Below the pieces are notes generated by a model. The model worked only from the letters and a program-made list of their open reading frames with translations. It ran no database searches and had not been told where the DNA came from. From assembly GCF_030287445.1 (NCBI RefSeq), contig NZ_JASVWB010000002.1, forward strand, positions 4,278,001 to 4,342,000: DNA of 64,000 nucleotides. The letters run 5' to 3'. Of the stretch, positions 35,757 to 44,733 are shown in pieces. The stretch comes from Streptomyces sp. ALI-76-A. GTDB lineage: Bacteria > Actinomycetota > Actinomycetes > Streptomycetales > Streptomycetaceae. Position 1 is the first letter of the stretch. The number at the start of each line of letters is the position of its first letter. The translations under genes were made by a program, and so were the position numbers.

Positions 35757-36013
35757 TCCGTGGGCCTGGGCACGTGACCTGGCCCACGTCCGGAGGGCCG
35801 CCAAACCCCTCACGGACGTGACCTTCGTCATCCCGGGCCGGCCGCCGACCTGTCCAACTGCGGTACGGATCGCGGCATATGACAGTGGCGCCCGGCCATA
35901 CGGGGTGCCGTACACCATTCCGTTGCGGCGCCGACTACCGCTATGGTCCCCGTCGGTAGGTCGAGGCCCCTCGCCCTGCCGTGCCCTCGGGGGGAGGGAA
36001 GGAACCCAAGACG

Positions 36014-37663
36014 ATGCCCGTACCCGTACCGCGGCAGAGAGCGATCCCGGCCGTGGAGAGTGGTCAGGCGCAGGCCGCGTCCTCAGGCGCCGGCTCCTCG
36101 AAGGTGGAGGCCCGGCGCGAGGCGGCCCCGGCCGGGAACACCGTGACCGGGCCCGCCGGCCGCACCGCTGCCATACCCACGACCGCCCAGGCCGGTCCTC
36201 CGAGCGGCTCGACCGGCTCGGCGGACTCCACCGGCTCCATCGGCTCCATCGGCTCCAGCCCCACCGGCCGGGGTGGCACGGCCGGTACCTCCGGGACGGC
36301 CGGTACGCCCGGACTCTCCGGCACGGCCGGCCGGACCGCCATCACCGGCACGACCGGCACAACGGGAACAACCGGCGCGACCGGCTGGGTCGACACCACC
36401 GGCACCGCAGGCACCACGGCCGAGCCCACCGGCCCCGCCGGCACAGCCCCCCGCAACCCGGCCCCCACCACCGGCCCGCTCTCCCCCACCGGCACCAACC
36501 TCACGCTGCTGGTGATCGAGGACGACCCCGGCGGTTCCACGGTCATGCCCGAGCTGCTGGACTCGGCGGGCAAGCCGATCCGCGTGCGCACGGCCCGCAA
36601 CCTCACCGAGGCGGAGCGGCTGCTCACCCACGACGTCCACTGCATCCTGCTGGACCTCGCGCTGTCCGCCCCCGGCCGGACCGAGAACGACGACGAGCTC
36701 GCCGTACTCCGGCACGTGCTGGAGCTCGCGCCCCGGCACGCGGTCCTCGTGCTGACCGCGTCCGGCGACGCCGAGCGCGGCGCGGAGGCGGTGCGGGTGG
36801 GCGCCCAGGACTACCTCTTCCGGGACGAGCTGGACGGCCGGCTGCTGAGCCGCGCGATCCGTTACGCGGTGGAGCGCAAGCGTTCCGACACGGCCGAGCG
36901 GAGGCTCGCCGAGGGCCGGATGCGGGCCCAGGAGAACCGTCGCCTGGAACGCGGCCTGCTGCCCACGCCCCTCCTGGAGGGCTCCTCGCTCCGCTTCGCC
37001 GCCCGCTACCGTCCGGGCCGCTCGCGCGCCCTGCTCGGCGGCGACTTCTACGACACCGTCCGCACCCCGGACGGCACGGTCCACGCCATGATCGGCGACG
37101 TCTGCGGGCACGGCCCGGACGAGGCGGCGCTCGGCGTGGAGCTGCGCATCGCCTGGCGCGCGCTGACCCTGGCGGGCCTGTGCGGCGACGCACTCCTCGG
37201 CACCCTCCAGCAGGTCCTGGAGCACGAGCGCTCCGACGACGAGATCTTCGCCACGCTGTGCACGGTGGACATCGCGCCGGACGGCCGCCGCGCGGGTCTG
37301 TGCCTGGCCGGACACCCGGCCCCGCTGGTGGCCCGCCCGGGCCGGCCGGCCCAGCTCCTCCCGTACGAGAACAACGGCCCCGCCCTCGGCCTGCTCCCCG
37401 GGGCCCGCTGGCCGCGCATGCAGGTGGAGCTCGGAGCCGAGTGGAGCCTGATGCTCTACACCGACGGCCTGATCGAGGGCCATGTCGGCGAGGGCCGCGA
37501 GCGGCTCGGCCAGGACGGCATGGTGGGGATCGTCCGCCGCCTGCTCTCCGAGGGACTGAGCGGTGAGGAACTGCTGCAGGCCACGGTGAACGAGGTGCGC
37601 GACCTCAACGGCGGCGAGCTGACGGACGACGTGGCGGTACTGCTGCTGGACCGGACGGGCTGA
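36014..37663 (+). CDS. Receiver-PP2C (SpoIIE-type) phosphatase
   Basis: 549 residues from ATG 36014. Residues 1-165 are low-complexity, dominated by Gly-Thr-x and Thr-Gly-x triplets. Residues ~167-290 are a receiver domain (LLVIEDDPGGS, phosphoacceptor Asp in ILLDLAL, Thr in VLTAS). Residues ~310-548 are a PPM phosphatase with metal-binding Asp in GGDFYD, GDVCGHGPDEA and TDDVAVLLLD. Typical output partners are anti-anti-sigma factors; none is adjacent. Confidence 0.9.
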   Translation: MPVPVPRQRAIPAVESGQAQAASSGAGSSKVEARREAAPAGNTVTGPAGRTAAIPTTAQAGPPSGSTGSADSTGSIGSIGSSPTGRGGTAGTSGTAGTPGLSGTAGRTAITGTTGTTGTTGATGWVDTTGTAGTTAEPTGPAGTAPRNPAPTTGPLSPTGTNLTLLVIEDDPGGSTVMPELLDSAGKPIRVRTARNLTEAERLLTHDVHCILLDLALSAPGRTENDDELAVLRHVLELAPRHAVLVLTASGDAERGAEAVRVGAQDYLFRDELDGRLLSRAIRYAVERKRSDTAERRLAEGRMRAQENRRLERGLLPTPLLEGSSLRFAARYRPGRSRALLGGDFYDTVRTPDGTVHAMIGDVCGHGPDEAALGVELRIAWRALTLAGLCGDALLGTLQQVLEHERSDDEIFATLCTVDIAPDGRRAGLCLAGHPAPLVARPGRPAQLLPYENNGPALGLLPGARWPRMQVELGAEWSLMLYTDGLIEGHVGEGRERLGQDGMVGIVRRLLSEGLSGEELLQATVNEVRDLNGGELTDDVAVLLLDRTG

Positions 37664-37867
37664 ACCCAGTCACCGCTCCGGGCCCCGCCATGGGCCGACG
37701 GCCGGCCCGCGTCAGCTGCCGACCACCTGACCACCACTGACAACCGACCACGCACCGCCGGTCACTCACAGCCGACCGCTGACGGCCGGCCCTGTACTGC
37801 TCACGCCCGCCCGCCCGCGGAGCCGGTGTCGACACGCGACACGGCCCCGCTCCTCGTGGCGGAGGCG

Positions 37868-38221
37868 TCAGCGCCCGCCGTTGTACGGCCCGTAGGGGCC
37901 GTCGCTGCTGGAGCCGCCGCGCCGGCTGCGGCCACCGCCCGGCAGACCGCGCAGGGCCGGCCGTACGTCGACCATGTACACGATCGTCGCGATGAGGCCG
38001 ATGATCGGCAGGAACGACAGGATGTTGAAGATCAGGTTCACCACGAAGGCGAGCCCGAGGATGACCAGCCAGAAGGGCTTGGTCTTCTTGTCGGCCGCGC
38101 GGTAGGCGTCCTCGCGGCGCGTGGCGGCGTCGATCAGCGCGAAGCCGCTGAAAAGGATCAGGGCCATGCTCAGCAGCCACATGAACCCGGCGAATCCCTG
38201 CATCAGCACTACGTCCACCAC
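37868..38221 (-). CDS. DUF2516 membrane protein
   Basis: 117 residues. Two hydrophobic regions (FMWLLSMALILFSGFALI; FWLVILGLAFVVNLIFNIL followed by IIGLIATIVYMVDVRP) and a Gly/Arg-rich tail. The start is one of several tandem GTG codons (38221 or 38218). Function unknown; conserved next to the HbhA-like gene in Streptomyces. Confidence 0.85.
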   Translation of the reverse strand: MVDVVLMQGFAGFMWLLSMALILFSGFALIDAATRREDAYRAADKKTKPFWLVILGLAFVVNLIFNILSFLPIIGLIATIVYMVDVRPALRGLPGGGRSRRGGSSSDGPYGPYNGGR

Positions 38222-38368
38222 CAGACTCGGCTCGTCGTCACGCGGTCACCGTACCCGTTTCCGCACCTGCGTCACCCGAAGAACGGGCCGGGCACCTCAA
38301 GAGTGCCCGGCCCGTACGTGTACCGCCGCTGTGCTTGGTGCTTGCTTACTGCTTGCCTGCCGCTGGGC

Positions 38369-38995
38369 CTACTTCGCGGGCGGCGTGGTCTTCTTGGCGA
38401 CGGGGGCCTTGCGGGCCGGGGCCTTCTTCGCGGCGGGCTTCGGCGCCGGGGCGGGCTCGGCCTTGGCCTCGGCGGGCTTCGGCTCGGTCGCGACCGCGAC
38501 GGGCTCCGGCTTCGGCTCGGCGTTCGGCTCGACGGCGATCGCCAGTTCCTCGATCTCCTCGGCGGCCTCGCCGCGCCAGGTCCGCACGGTCTGCTCGCCG
38601 CGCTCGGCGACCTTCTCGTAGGTCTCGCGCGCCTTGACGGCGTACTCGGCGGCGACGCCGACACTGCGCAGGGCGAAGTCCTGAGCGCTCTCGCCGAGCT
38701 TCTTCAGGTCACCGTCGAGGGTGCCGATGAACTCGCCGACCTTGACCTGGAGGCTCTCCTGAGCCTCCTTGGCCTTGGCTCCGGCCTCCTTGGCACGCGC
38801 CTGGGCCTTCTCCTGCACGGCCTTCGGGTCGGTGTTGCGCACGGCCTCGATCCGCGCCGGGGCCTCGGCCCGCAGCTGCTCCACCAGACCGGGCACCTTC
38901 TTGGCCTGCTGAAGAGCCAGGTCGGCGGTGCCGGCGGCGAAGTAGAGCGGAGTCGGGTCGCTGAGGGTCTTGCGCAGGTCGTCGGTGATGGCCAT
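38369..38995 (-). CDS. Heparin-binding hemagglutinin (HbhA)-like protein
   Basis: 208 residues from ATG 38995. Coiled-coil body (residues 20-140) and a Lys/Ala/Pro-rich tail (PAAKKAPARKAPVAKK) like mycobacterial HbhA, which binds sulfated sugars and, in other actinobacteria, lipid or DNA. Good GGAGGA site. Upstream XRE regulator is on the same strand. Confidence 0.85.
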   Translation of the reverse strand: MAITDDLRKTLSDPTPLYFAAGTADLALQQAKKVPGLVEQLRAEAPARIEAVRNTDPKAVQEKAQARAKEAGAKAKEAQESLQVKVGEFIGTLDGDLKKLGESAQDFALRSVGVAAEYAVKARETYEKVAERGEQTVRTWRGEAAEEIEELAIAVEPNAEPKPEPVAVATEPKPAEAKAEPAPAPKPAAKKAPARKAPVAKKTTPPAK

Positions 38996-39072
38996 GGTGA
39001 TGGTCCTCCCGGATTCGCTTTCGGCTGAGGGTTGTGTGGTTCGCAGTCAGGCGGCCGGTGCCCTGGTCCGGC

Positions 39073-39660
39073 TCAACTGGCCGTCTGCTGCGGGTCGGCG
39101 TCACTGCCGCCGGTCGTGCGGGTACGACGGGGGGACGTGCGTCCGTCCGCCGTGCGGGTGGCTCGTACGGCGGAGCCGCCCTGCTGGGTGCCCAGGATCC
39201 CGTCACTCAGAGCATCGTCGCGGAGAGTGGCGGCGTCGGTGGGTTCATCCGCCGCGTCGGCCACGTCGGCGTCGTCCTCGTGACCCGTGTCGTCGATCCC
39301 GAACCCGTTCTCCTTGCGGAAGGACTCGTAGATCTGGAGCAGCACCTGCTTCTGCCGCTCGTTCAGCGTCGGGTCGGCGAGGAGCGCGGCACGCGTCGCG
39401 CCTTCCCGGAGGCGCTCCTCCCCGTCCCGCTCGGCGTCGAGGATCCCGGCCCGCACGTACAGCGTCTCGGCGGAGATCCGCAGCGCCTTGGCGACCTGCT
39501 GCAACACCTCCGCGCTCGGCTTGCGCAGCCCGCGCTCGATCTGGCTCAGGTACGGATTGGACACCCCGGCGGCATCGGCGAGCTGCCGGAGCGACAGCTG
39601 CGCGTTACGCCGCTGTTCGCGCAGGTACTCACCGAGATTGCCGACGTTGAGCGTTGCCAT
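39073..39660 (-). CDS. XRE-family transcriptional regulator
   Basis: 195 residues from ATG 39660. N-terminal HTH (LGEYLREQRRNAQLSLRQLADAAGVSNPYLSQIERGLRKPS), then ALRISAETLYVRAGIL, then an acidic and a basic disordered tail. The perfect dyad at 39691 in its promoter suggests autoregulation. Same-strand order with the HbhA-like and DUF2516 genes suggests a shared regulon. Confidence 0.9.
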   Translation of the reverse strand: MATLNVGNLGEYLREQRRNAQLSLRQLADAAGVSNPYLSQIERGLRKPSAEVLQQVAKALRISAETLYVRAGILDAERDGEERLREGATRAALLADPTLNERQKQVLLQIYESFRKENGFGIDDTGHEDDADVADAADEPTDAATLRDDALSDGILGTQQGGSAVRATRTADGRTSPRRTRTTGGSDADPQQTAS

Positions 39661-39690
39661 GCCTCCACCTTGCACCAGTCCCGCTAACTA

Positions 39691-39710
39691 TTGCAAGCAG
39701 GCGCTTGCAA
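39691..39710. promoter_or_regulatory. Operator of the XRE regulator
   Basis: TTGCAAGCAGGCGCTTGCAA: perfect 8-bp half-sites with a 4-bp spacer, 31 bp upstream of the ATG. Confidence 0.7.
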
Positions 39711-39851
39711 AAGTGCGCCACGTCATGTTCCGCCGAGCACGCGCCGACAGACGACGTGGGCGGCGACTCCGACGCGGACAGGGACAGGGCGGCGTACGCC
39801 GACAGGATGCCGGAGTACGCCGCCCTGGCGTGGGACCTCTCGGGTTGCTTG

Positions 39852-39899
39852 GGGTGGGACCGTCTCGGTTACCTCGGGTGGGACCGTCTCGGTTACTTC
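39852..39899. repeat. 24-bp tandem repeat at the permease 3' end
   Basis: GGGTGGGACCGTCTCGGTTA plus four bases, twice with one difference. The second copy supplies the stop codon of the permease gene. Confidence 0.8.
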
Positions 39900-40711
39900 G
39901 GGTCGCGGTTGAACAGGGTTGTGGACCAGCGGTAGCCGAGTGCGGTGAGGCCGAGGGACCAGGCGACGGTGAGCCATCCGTTGTGGCCGATCTCGGTGCC
40001 GAGGAGCAGGCCGCGCAGGGTTTCGATGGCGGGGGTGAAGGGCTGGTACTCGGCGATGGGCTGGAACCAGCCCGGGATCGCGTCGATGGGGACGAAGGCG
40101 CTCGAGATGAGGGGGAGGAGGATCAGCGGCGTGGCCATGTTGCTGGCGGCTTCGGGGTTGGGGCCGGCCATGCCCATCCCGACCGCGATCCAGGTGAGCG
40201 CCAGGGTGAACAGCGCGATCAGTCCGAGCGCGGCCAGCCACTCCAGGGCGGTGGCGTCGGTGGACCTGAAGCCGATGGCCACGGCGATGGCACCGACGAG
40301 GACCAGGCTGGCGAGGACCTGGAGCACGCTGCCGACGACGTGTCCGACGAGTACGGAGCCGCGGTAGACGGCCATGGTGCGGAAGCGGGCGATGAGGCCT
40401 TCGGTCATGTCCATGGAGACGGAGATGGCGGCACCGATGACGGTGGAGCCGATGGTCATCATCAGGAGGCCGGGGACGAGGTAGGCGATGTAGTCGGAGC
40501 GGTCGGCGCCGCCGCCGCCGATGCCCGCGCTCATCACGCCGCCGAAGACGTAGACGAAGAGCAGCAGCAGCATGATCGGTGTGAGCAGCAGGTTCAGGGT
40601 CATGGAGGGGTAGCGGCGGGCGTGCAGCAGGTTGCGGCGCAGCATGGTGGTCGAGTCGCGGACGGCGAGGGAGATCCGGGTGGGGCCGGCGGCGGTCAGG
40701 GGGGCGCTCAT
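39893..40711 (-). CDS. ABC-2 type permease (DrrB-like)
   Basis: 272 residues with six predicted membrane helices (LLLTPIMLLLLFVYVFG; YLVPGLLMMTIGSTVIGAAISV; VLVGHVVGSVLQVLASLVLVG; LIALFTLALTWIAVGMGMAG and others). Partner of the ATPase encoded immediately upstream (ATGA overlap). DrrAB-type exporters extrude anthracyclines and other hydrophobic compounds; substrate here unknown. Confidence 0.92.
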   Translation of the reverse strand: MSAPLTAAGPTRISLAVRDSTTMLRRNLLHARRYPSMTLNLLLTPIMLLLLFVYVFGGVMSAGIGGGGADRSDYIAYLVPGLLMMTIGSTVIGAAISVSMDMTEGLIARFRTMAVYRGSVLVGHVVGSVLQVLASLVLVGAIAVAIGFRSTDATALEWLAALGLIALFTLALTWIAVGMGMAGPNPEAASNMATPLILLPLISSAFVPIDAIPGWFQPIAEYQPFTPAIETLRGLLLGTEIGHNGWLTVAWSLGLTALGYRWSTTLFNRDPK

Positions 40712-41712
40712 CGGAGGGTCTCCTTGGCGGGCTGGTGGGGGTGGTCGGCGGGGCTGGTGAGGGCGAAGAACACGTCGTCGAGGTCGGGGGTGTGCACGGT
40801 CAGTTCGTCGGCCTCGACGCCGGCCGTGTCCAGCCAGTCGAGGATGGAGCGCAGTTCGCGCTGGCTGCCGCCGGAGGGGATCTGGAGGGCCAGTGCCTCG
40901 TCGTCGCGGTGGGCCTCGCGCAGTGTTGAGGCGGCGGAGCGGTAGGCGAGCGGGTCGGTGAAGCGGAGCCGGACGTGTCCGCCGGGGATGAGGCGCTTCA
41001 GTTCGTCGGAGCTGCCTTCGGCGGCGATGCTGCCGTTGTGGAGTACGGCGATGCGGTCGGCGAGTTCGTCGGCCTCCTCCAGGTACTGGGTGGTGAGGAA
41101 GACGGTGACGCCGTCGCAGACCAGTGCGCGGATGATCTGCCACATGGTGTGGCGGCTGCGGGGGTCGAGGCCGGTGGTCGGTTCGTCGAGGAAGATGATT
41201 CTGGGGTCGCCGACGAGGGTCATGGCGATGTCGAGGCGGCGCTTCATGCCGCCGGAGTAGGTGGAGACGGGTTTCTTCGCGGCTTCGACCAGGTCGAAGC
41301 GTTCCAGGAGTTCGGCGGTGGTGCGCCGGCCCTGGGCGCGGGTGAGGTGGTGCAGGTCCGCCATGAGGAACATGTTCTCCTCACCGGTGATCAGGCCGTC
41401 GACGGCGGAGAACTGCCCGGTGACGCCGATCGTGGCCCGCACCGTGTGCGCGTCGGTGGCCAGGTCGTGACCGCCGACGTGCAGGTCTCCGGCGTCGGCG
41501 GTGATCAGCGTGGACAGGATCTTGACCACGGTGGTCTTGCCGGCGCCGTTCGGACCGAGCAGCGCGAACACCGACCCCGCCGGGATACGCAGATCGATTC
41601 CGTCGAGCACGGTCTTGTCGCCGTACGACTTGCGCAGACCGACGGCGGAGACGGCGGCGGGAACCTGCGGGCTTCCACCCGAGCTAGACATGGGCATGAC
41701 AGAAAGAGGCAT
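40708..41712 (-). CDS. ABC transporter ATPase (DrrA-like)
   Basis: 334 residues from ATG 41712 after GGGAGGA. Walker A GPNGAGKT (~residue 54), signature STYSGGMKRRL, Walker B IIFLDEPTTGLDP, H-loop TTQYLEEAD. The C-terminal ~90 residues are the DrrA regulatory extension. Operon order: HicB-like, DUF4097, this gene, permease. Confidence 0.94.
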   Translation of the reverse strand: MPLSVMPMSSSGGSPQVPAAVSAVGLRKSYGDKTVLDGIDLRIPAGSVFALLGPNGAGKTTVVKILSTLITADAGDLHVGGHDLATDAHTVRATIGVTGQFSAVDGLITGEENMFLMADLHHLTRAQGRRTTAELLERFDLVEAAKKPVSTYSGGMKRRLDIAMTLVGDPRIIFLDEPTTGLDPRSRHTMWQIIRALVCDGVTVFLTTQYLEEADELADRIAVLHNGSIAAEGSSDELKRLIPGGHVRLRFTDPLAYRSAASTLREAHRDDEALALQIPSGGSQRELRSILDWLDTAGVEADELTVHTPDLDDVFFALTSPADHPHQPAKETLR

Positions 41713-41815
41713 GGGGTCCTCCCTTTCGAAGGCTGGAGCGAGCGGGGAGCGGGCGGGCGGCGAACCGGTGTTCAGGGCCGGGCGCGGGCCGGGCCCGACG
41801 TCGGCGAACCGGTGT

Positions 41816-42661
41816 TCAGGGCCGGGCGCGGCGGACGTCGATGTTGCCGTAGCGGGTCCGGGCGCGGACCTCGACGGTGTCCTCGGCCTTCTCCGGCGTC
41901 TCCGAGGCGGTGAGCGTGTTGCGTACCTGCCCCGAGTCCGAGTGGACGTCGAGCCAGGCGGCGGCGCCCTCGCGGACGCCGACCTCGATGGCACCGTAGG
42001 AGGTCTTCAGCTGGACGCTGCCGCGGGCCACGTCGGCGACGCGCAGGGTGCCGTGGGCGGTGGTGGCGGTGACCGAACCCTCGGCGCGCACGATGTCGAT
42101 GTCACCGTTGGCGCCGCTCACCCGCAGGTCGCCGGTCACCGCGCCGACGGTCGTGGTGCCGTGCGAGTTCTTCAGGACGGCGGGACCGTCGACCACACCG
42201 ACGCGCATGCTGCCGGAGCTGGTGGTGATCTCGGCCATGCCGTCGATCCGGTCGACGGTGATCGAGCCGTGGGAGGCGGTCAGGCGCAGCGGCCCGGTCG
42301 TGTCGAGGCGGACGTCGCCGGACGAGTTCTTCACCCGGACCTCGCCGAGCCGGCCCTCTCCCAGCACCTGCGTCCAGGCGCCGGTCATGTCGACGCGTGA
42401 TCCCGTGGGCAGTTCGACCGTCACGTCGACGGTGCCGGTGCGGCCGACGAGGTAACGCTGCTTGGGCGTCCGGACGGTCAGGACGCCGTTCGCGCACCTG
42501 ACCTCGGTCTGGTCGGCCGCCCGTACGTCCTGGTCCCGCTTCGGGTCGCGGGGCCGTACCTCGACGACGGTGTCGAGGCGGTCGGCCGCGGTGAACTGGA
42601 TGGAACCGGCCTCCACATGGGCCGTTGCCGAGATCGGCGCGGGGGTGTCGAACGTAGGCAT
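41816..42661 (-). CDS. DUF4097 beta-repeat protein
   Basis: 281 residues of repeating short beta strands (VKNSSGDVRLDTTGP, ASHGSITVDRI, TSSGSMRVGV, SANGDIDIVRA), a bactofilin-like right-handed beta-helix pattern. No signal peptide. Such proteins accompany HicB-like antitoxins and DrrAB exporters in many actinobacteria; possible scaffold or sensor. Confidence 0.87.
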   Translation of the reverse strand: MPTFDTPAPISATAHVEAGSIQFTAADRLDTVVEVRPRDPKRDQDVRAADQTEVRCANGVLTVRTPKQRYLVGRTGTVDVTVELPTGSRVDMTGAWTQVLGEGRLGEVRVKNSSGDVRLDTTGPLRLTASHGSITVDRIDGMAEITTSSGSMRVGVVDGPAVLKNSHGTTTVGAVTGDLRVSGANGDIDIVRAEGSVTATTAHGTLRVADVARGSVQLKTSYGAIEVGVREGAAAWLDVHSDSGQVRNTLTASETPEKAEDTVEVRARTRYGNIDVRRARP

Positions 42662-42769
42662 GGCTGTCCCGTCCTCTTGGGTCTCCAGGGCGTCCCGCTG
42701 GTTGGACCTGGTGTGGGTGGGGCTGTGGTGTGCGTGGGGCTTGTGGTGTCCGGTGCGGGCGGGAGGCCG

Positions 42770-43288
42770 CTAACGCACCCAGCCCGTGAAGCTCTGTCCG
42801 ACGGAGTGGGCCTTCTCCGTCGTGCGCGGCCGGGTGCCGCCGTCGACCGCGGCCGACACGGCGCGCACCAGCCACGCGTTGACGGACAGGCCCTCCTGGG
42901 ACGCGGCCTCCTCGGCGCGGGCCTTGAGGTGCGCGGGCAGGCGCAGGTTGACGCGGGCGGTGCCGCCCTCGTCGCCCTCGGACGGGGCGGGGGCCCGCGA
43001 CGGTCCGGCGGGCGCGGCGGGCTCCGCGGGAACGCCGGCGTCGGCGGGCGGCAGGGTCACCACGAAGTCGGGGTCGAGGCCGCGCAGCCGTACGTCGACC
43101 GAGCCGGGGGCGAGTTCGCGGGTGATCTCGTCCATCGCGGCGGAGAGCACGTTGAGCAGGGTCAGCCGGGTCGCCGACTCCAGGGGAGCGGTGAGCCTCT
43201 CGGCCAGCTCGCGGGCTTCGTCACCGCCGGCCTCGGCGGCCACCGCGAGTTCGCGGCGGAGGGTGTCGACGTACGGCGTGAGGTCCAT
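42770..43288 (-). CDS. HicB-like protein with C-terminal ribbon-helix-helix
   Basis: 172 residues from ATG 43288. A helical N-terminal half, a Pro/Ala linker, and near residues 110-148 an RHH DNA-binding motif: ARVNLRLPAHLKARAEEAASQEGLSVNAWLVRAVSAAV. No HicA toxin lies beside it. It probably represses the operon that follows by binding the dyad at 43289. Confidence 0.85.
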   Translation of the reverse strand: MDLTPYVDTLRRELAVAAEAGGDEARELAERLTAPLESATRLTLLNVLSAAMDEITRELAPGSVDVRLRGLDPDFVVTLPPADAGVPAEPAAPAGPSRAPAPSEGDEGGTARVNLRLPAHLKARAEEAASQEGLSVNAWLVRAVSAAVDGGTRPRTTEKAHSVGQSFTGWVR

Positions 43289-43316
43289 GACGCCATGATG
43301 GCACCATGATGGCGTC
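43289..43316. promoter_or_regulatory. Operator before the HicB-like gene
   Basis: GACGCCATGATGG-CA-CCATGATGGCGTC, a 13-bp dyad with one mismatch per arm, directly abutting the start codon. Repeated ATGATGGC blocks suit a ribbon-helix-helix protein. Confidence 0.7.
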
Positions 43317-43671
43317 ACACGCAAGCCTGAGTGGCGCCCCACGCCGACGAACGCGGCGACACCTGCTGCAAGCCGGGGAAACCCCCGGGAGGAAGTCCAG
43401 GTGGTTGCGGCTTCGCGCCTGCCCGCCTCCACGACGGGCCGGTGAGCGGCGTCGACGGCGTCACGTGGCACTACGCGGCGCCATACGGCGCCATGTGGCA
43501 TCACTCGGCACCACCCGGTGCCACCCGGCACCGAGCAGTGTCCCCTGACCTCACTCGACCGTCGCGCACTCGAAGCGCCGTCGCACTGCCGGGAGAAGGC
43601 CCGCGGTACCGGCGCGAGTCACGGGCAACGGGCGTCAGCGGACGACGCCTGCTCTGGTGTTGGATGCCCCC
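43317..43671. other. 355-bp gap with short GC-rich repeats
   Basis: Contains CGGCGCCATACGGCGCCATG and CGGCACCACCCGGTGCCACC-type repeats (about 43470-43535), with CACTCGGCACC palindromes. No gene seen; promoter for the gene at 43672 must lie near 43600-43660. Confidence 0.45.
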
Positions 43672-44373
43672 ATGACCCTTCACCGTGTCGCCCGGCACCT
43701 GCCGGAGATCCCCGTGCTGCGTGAGCACTGCCGTGCCATGGCGATGCTGGAGGCGGTGCTCAGCCCGGAGTGGGACGACCGGTACCACACCTTCGACGCC
43801 CACTGGGCTCCCGGGGAACAGCTGGCGTCGATGCGGAACGGGTCGGGAGACGAGTTCTCCATCGTCTTCTCGGCCGCCGGTGCCTACATCCGCGGCTTCG
43901 CCCACGAGTCGCCGATGAGTCCGTACGTCAATGACGGCCCGTGGCCCGGGGTCCTCGACGACGTTCCCGGGGTCTTCCGGGCGTACGTCGAGGCGCCCGC
44001 CTTCACGGACGAGGACGGGCTGCCCCTGGTGACCGCCTGCCTGTGGCGCGCAACGGGTGACGAGGCCTGGCAGTCCGGGACAGCGGTCGAGTTCCCCACG
44101 AGCGACCGTGGCGATGACGCCTGCGGCACGGGCACGGGTGATGATCCGGATGGGGCCGAGTATCTGTTCCGGCTGCTCGTCGACCGGTCGCCGGAGGCGT
44201 TCCAGGAGTTCGCCGAGGACTACTACGACGTTCCCGTGCCCCTCGCGGCCGTGCGGCACGTGTGTGCGCTGCGCCCGCTCACCGACCCGGTGGTGACGGC
44301 CCTGGACCCCGACGTCTCCCTGGACGCGCTGGCGAAGGACATCGCCGAGATCGGCTATCCGACGTCGGCCTGA
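43672..44373 (+). CDS. Hypothetical protein, 233 residues
   Basis: Soluble, acidic, no membrane segment. Notable regions: CRAMAMLEAVLSPEWDDRYHTFDAHW, RNGSGDEFSIVFSAAGAYIRGFAHESPMSPY, and FAEDYYDVPVPLAAVRHV. I recall similar Streptomyces proteins annotated only as hypothetical. ATG 43672 is weakly served by a ribosome site; ATG 43657 is an alternative. Confidence 0.7.
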   Translation: MTLHRVARHLPEIPVLREHCRAMAMLEAVLSPEWDDRYHTFDAHWAPGEQLASMRNGSGDEFSIVFSAAGAYIRGFAHESPMSPYVNDGPWPGVLDDVPGVFRAYVEAPAFTDEDGLPLVTACLWRATGDEAWQSGTAVEFPTSDRGDDACGTGTGDDPDGAEYLFRLLVDRSPEAFQEFAEDYYDVPVPLAAVRHVCALRPLTDPVVTALDPDVSLDALAKDIAEIGYPTSA

Positions 44374-44504
44374 GGACGTCGCGCGACGCACACGAACTCC
44401 CTGCGCGGACGGTCGGGCGCGTCGCGTACGCGTACGTCTTCCACCACGAACCCCCGCGCGGCCACCTCCGCCTCGACCTCCTCCCGTTCGCGGAAACGCG
44501 GTCG
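44355..44504 (-). pseudogene. C-terminal fragment, probably methyltransferase
   Basis: The minus strand reads RFREREEVEAEVAARGFVVEDVRVRDAPDRPRREFVCVARR-stop, which looks like the last ~45 residues of a SAM methyltransferase. No start or N-terminal domain remains; the upstream side is a GGTCCGGGGAGCGGGGGCG tandem repeat (about 44508-44555). Confidence 0.45.
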
Positions 44505-44595
44505 GGTCCGGGGAGCGGGGGCGACGGGTCCGGGGAGCGGGGGCGGCGGGTCCGGGCTCGCCGTGACGGGTGGCCGACTGCTCCGGGGCCGGTAC

Positions 44596-44613
44596 GTACT
44601 TTTTTGTAAGTAC
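44596..44613. promoter_or_regulatory. HxlR-like operator before the reductase
   Basis: GTACTT-TTTTGT-AAGTAC, perfect 6-bp arms, in an AT-rich island 120 bp upstream of the gene at 44734. HxlR repressors often control such reductases through GTACTT-type dyads; no HxlR gene is in the window. Confidence 0.5.
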
Positions 44614-44733
44614 TTGGCAGCATCCGGCGCGCGACGCAGGCTGAAGGTACGGACGCCGAAGGCCGTCGGCAGACACCCCGCCCCGGCTCCCTTCCGTCCT
44701 CCCCTTCCTTCTTCCTTCCTACGGAGTTGACGC

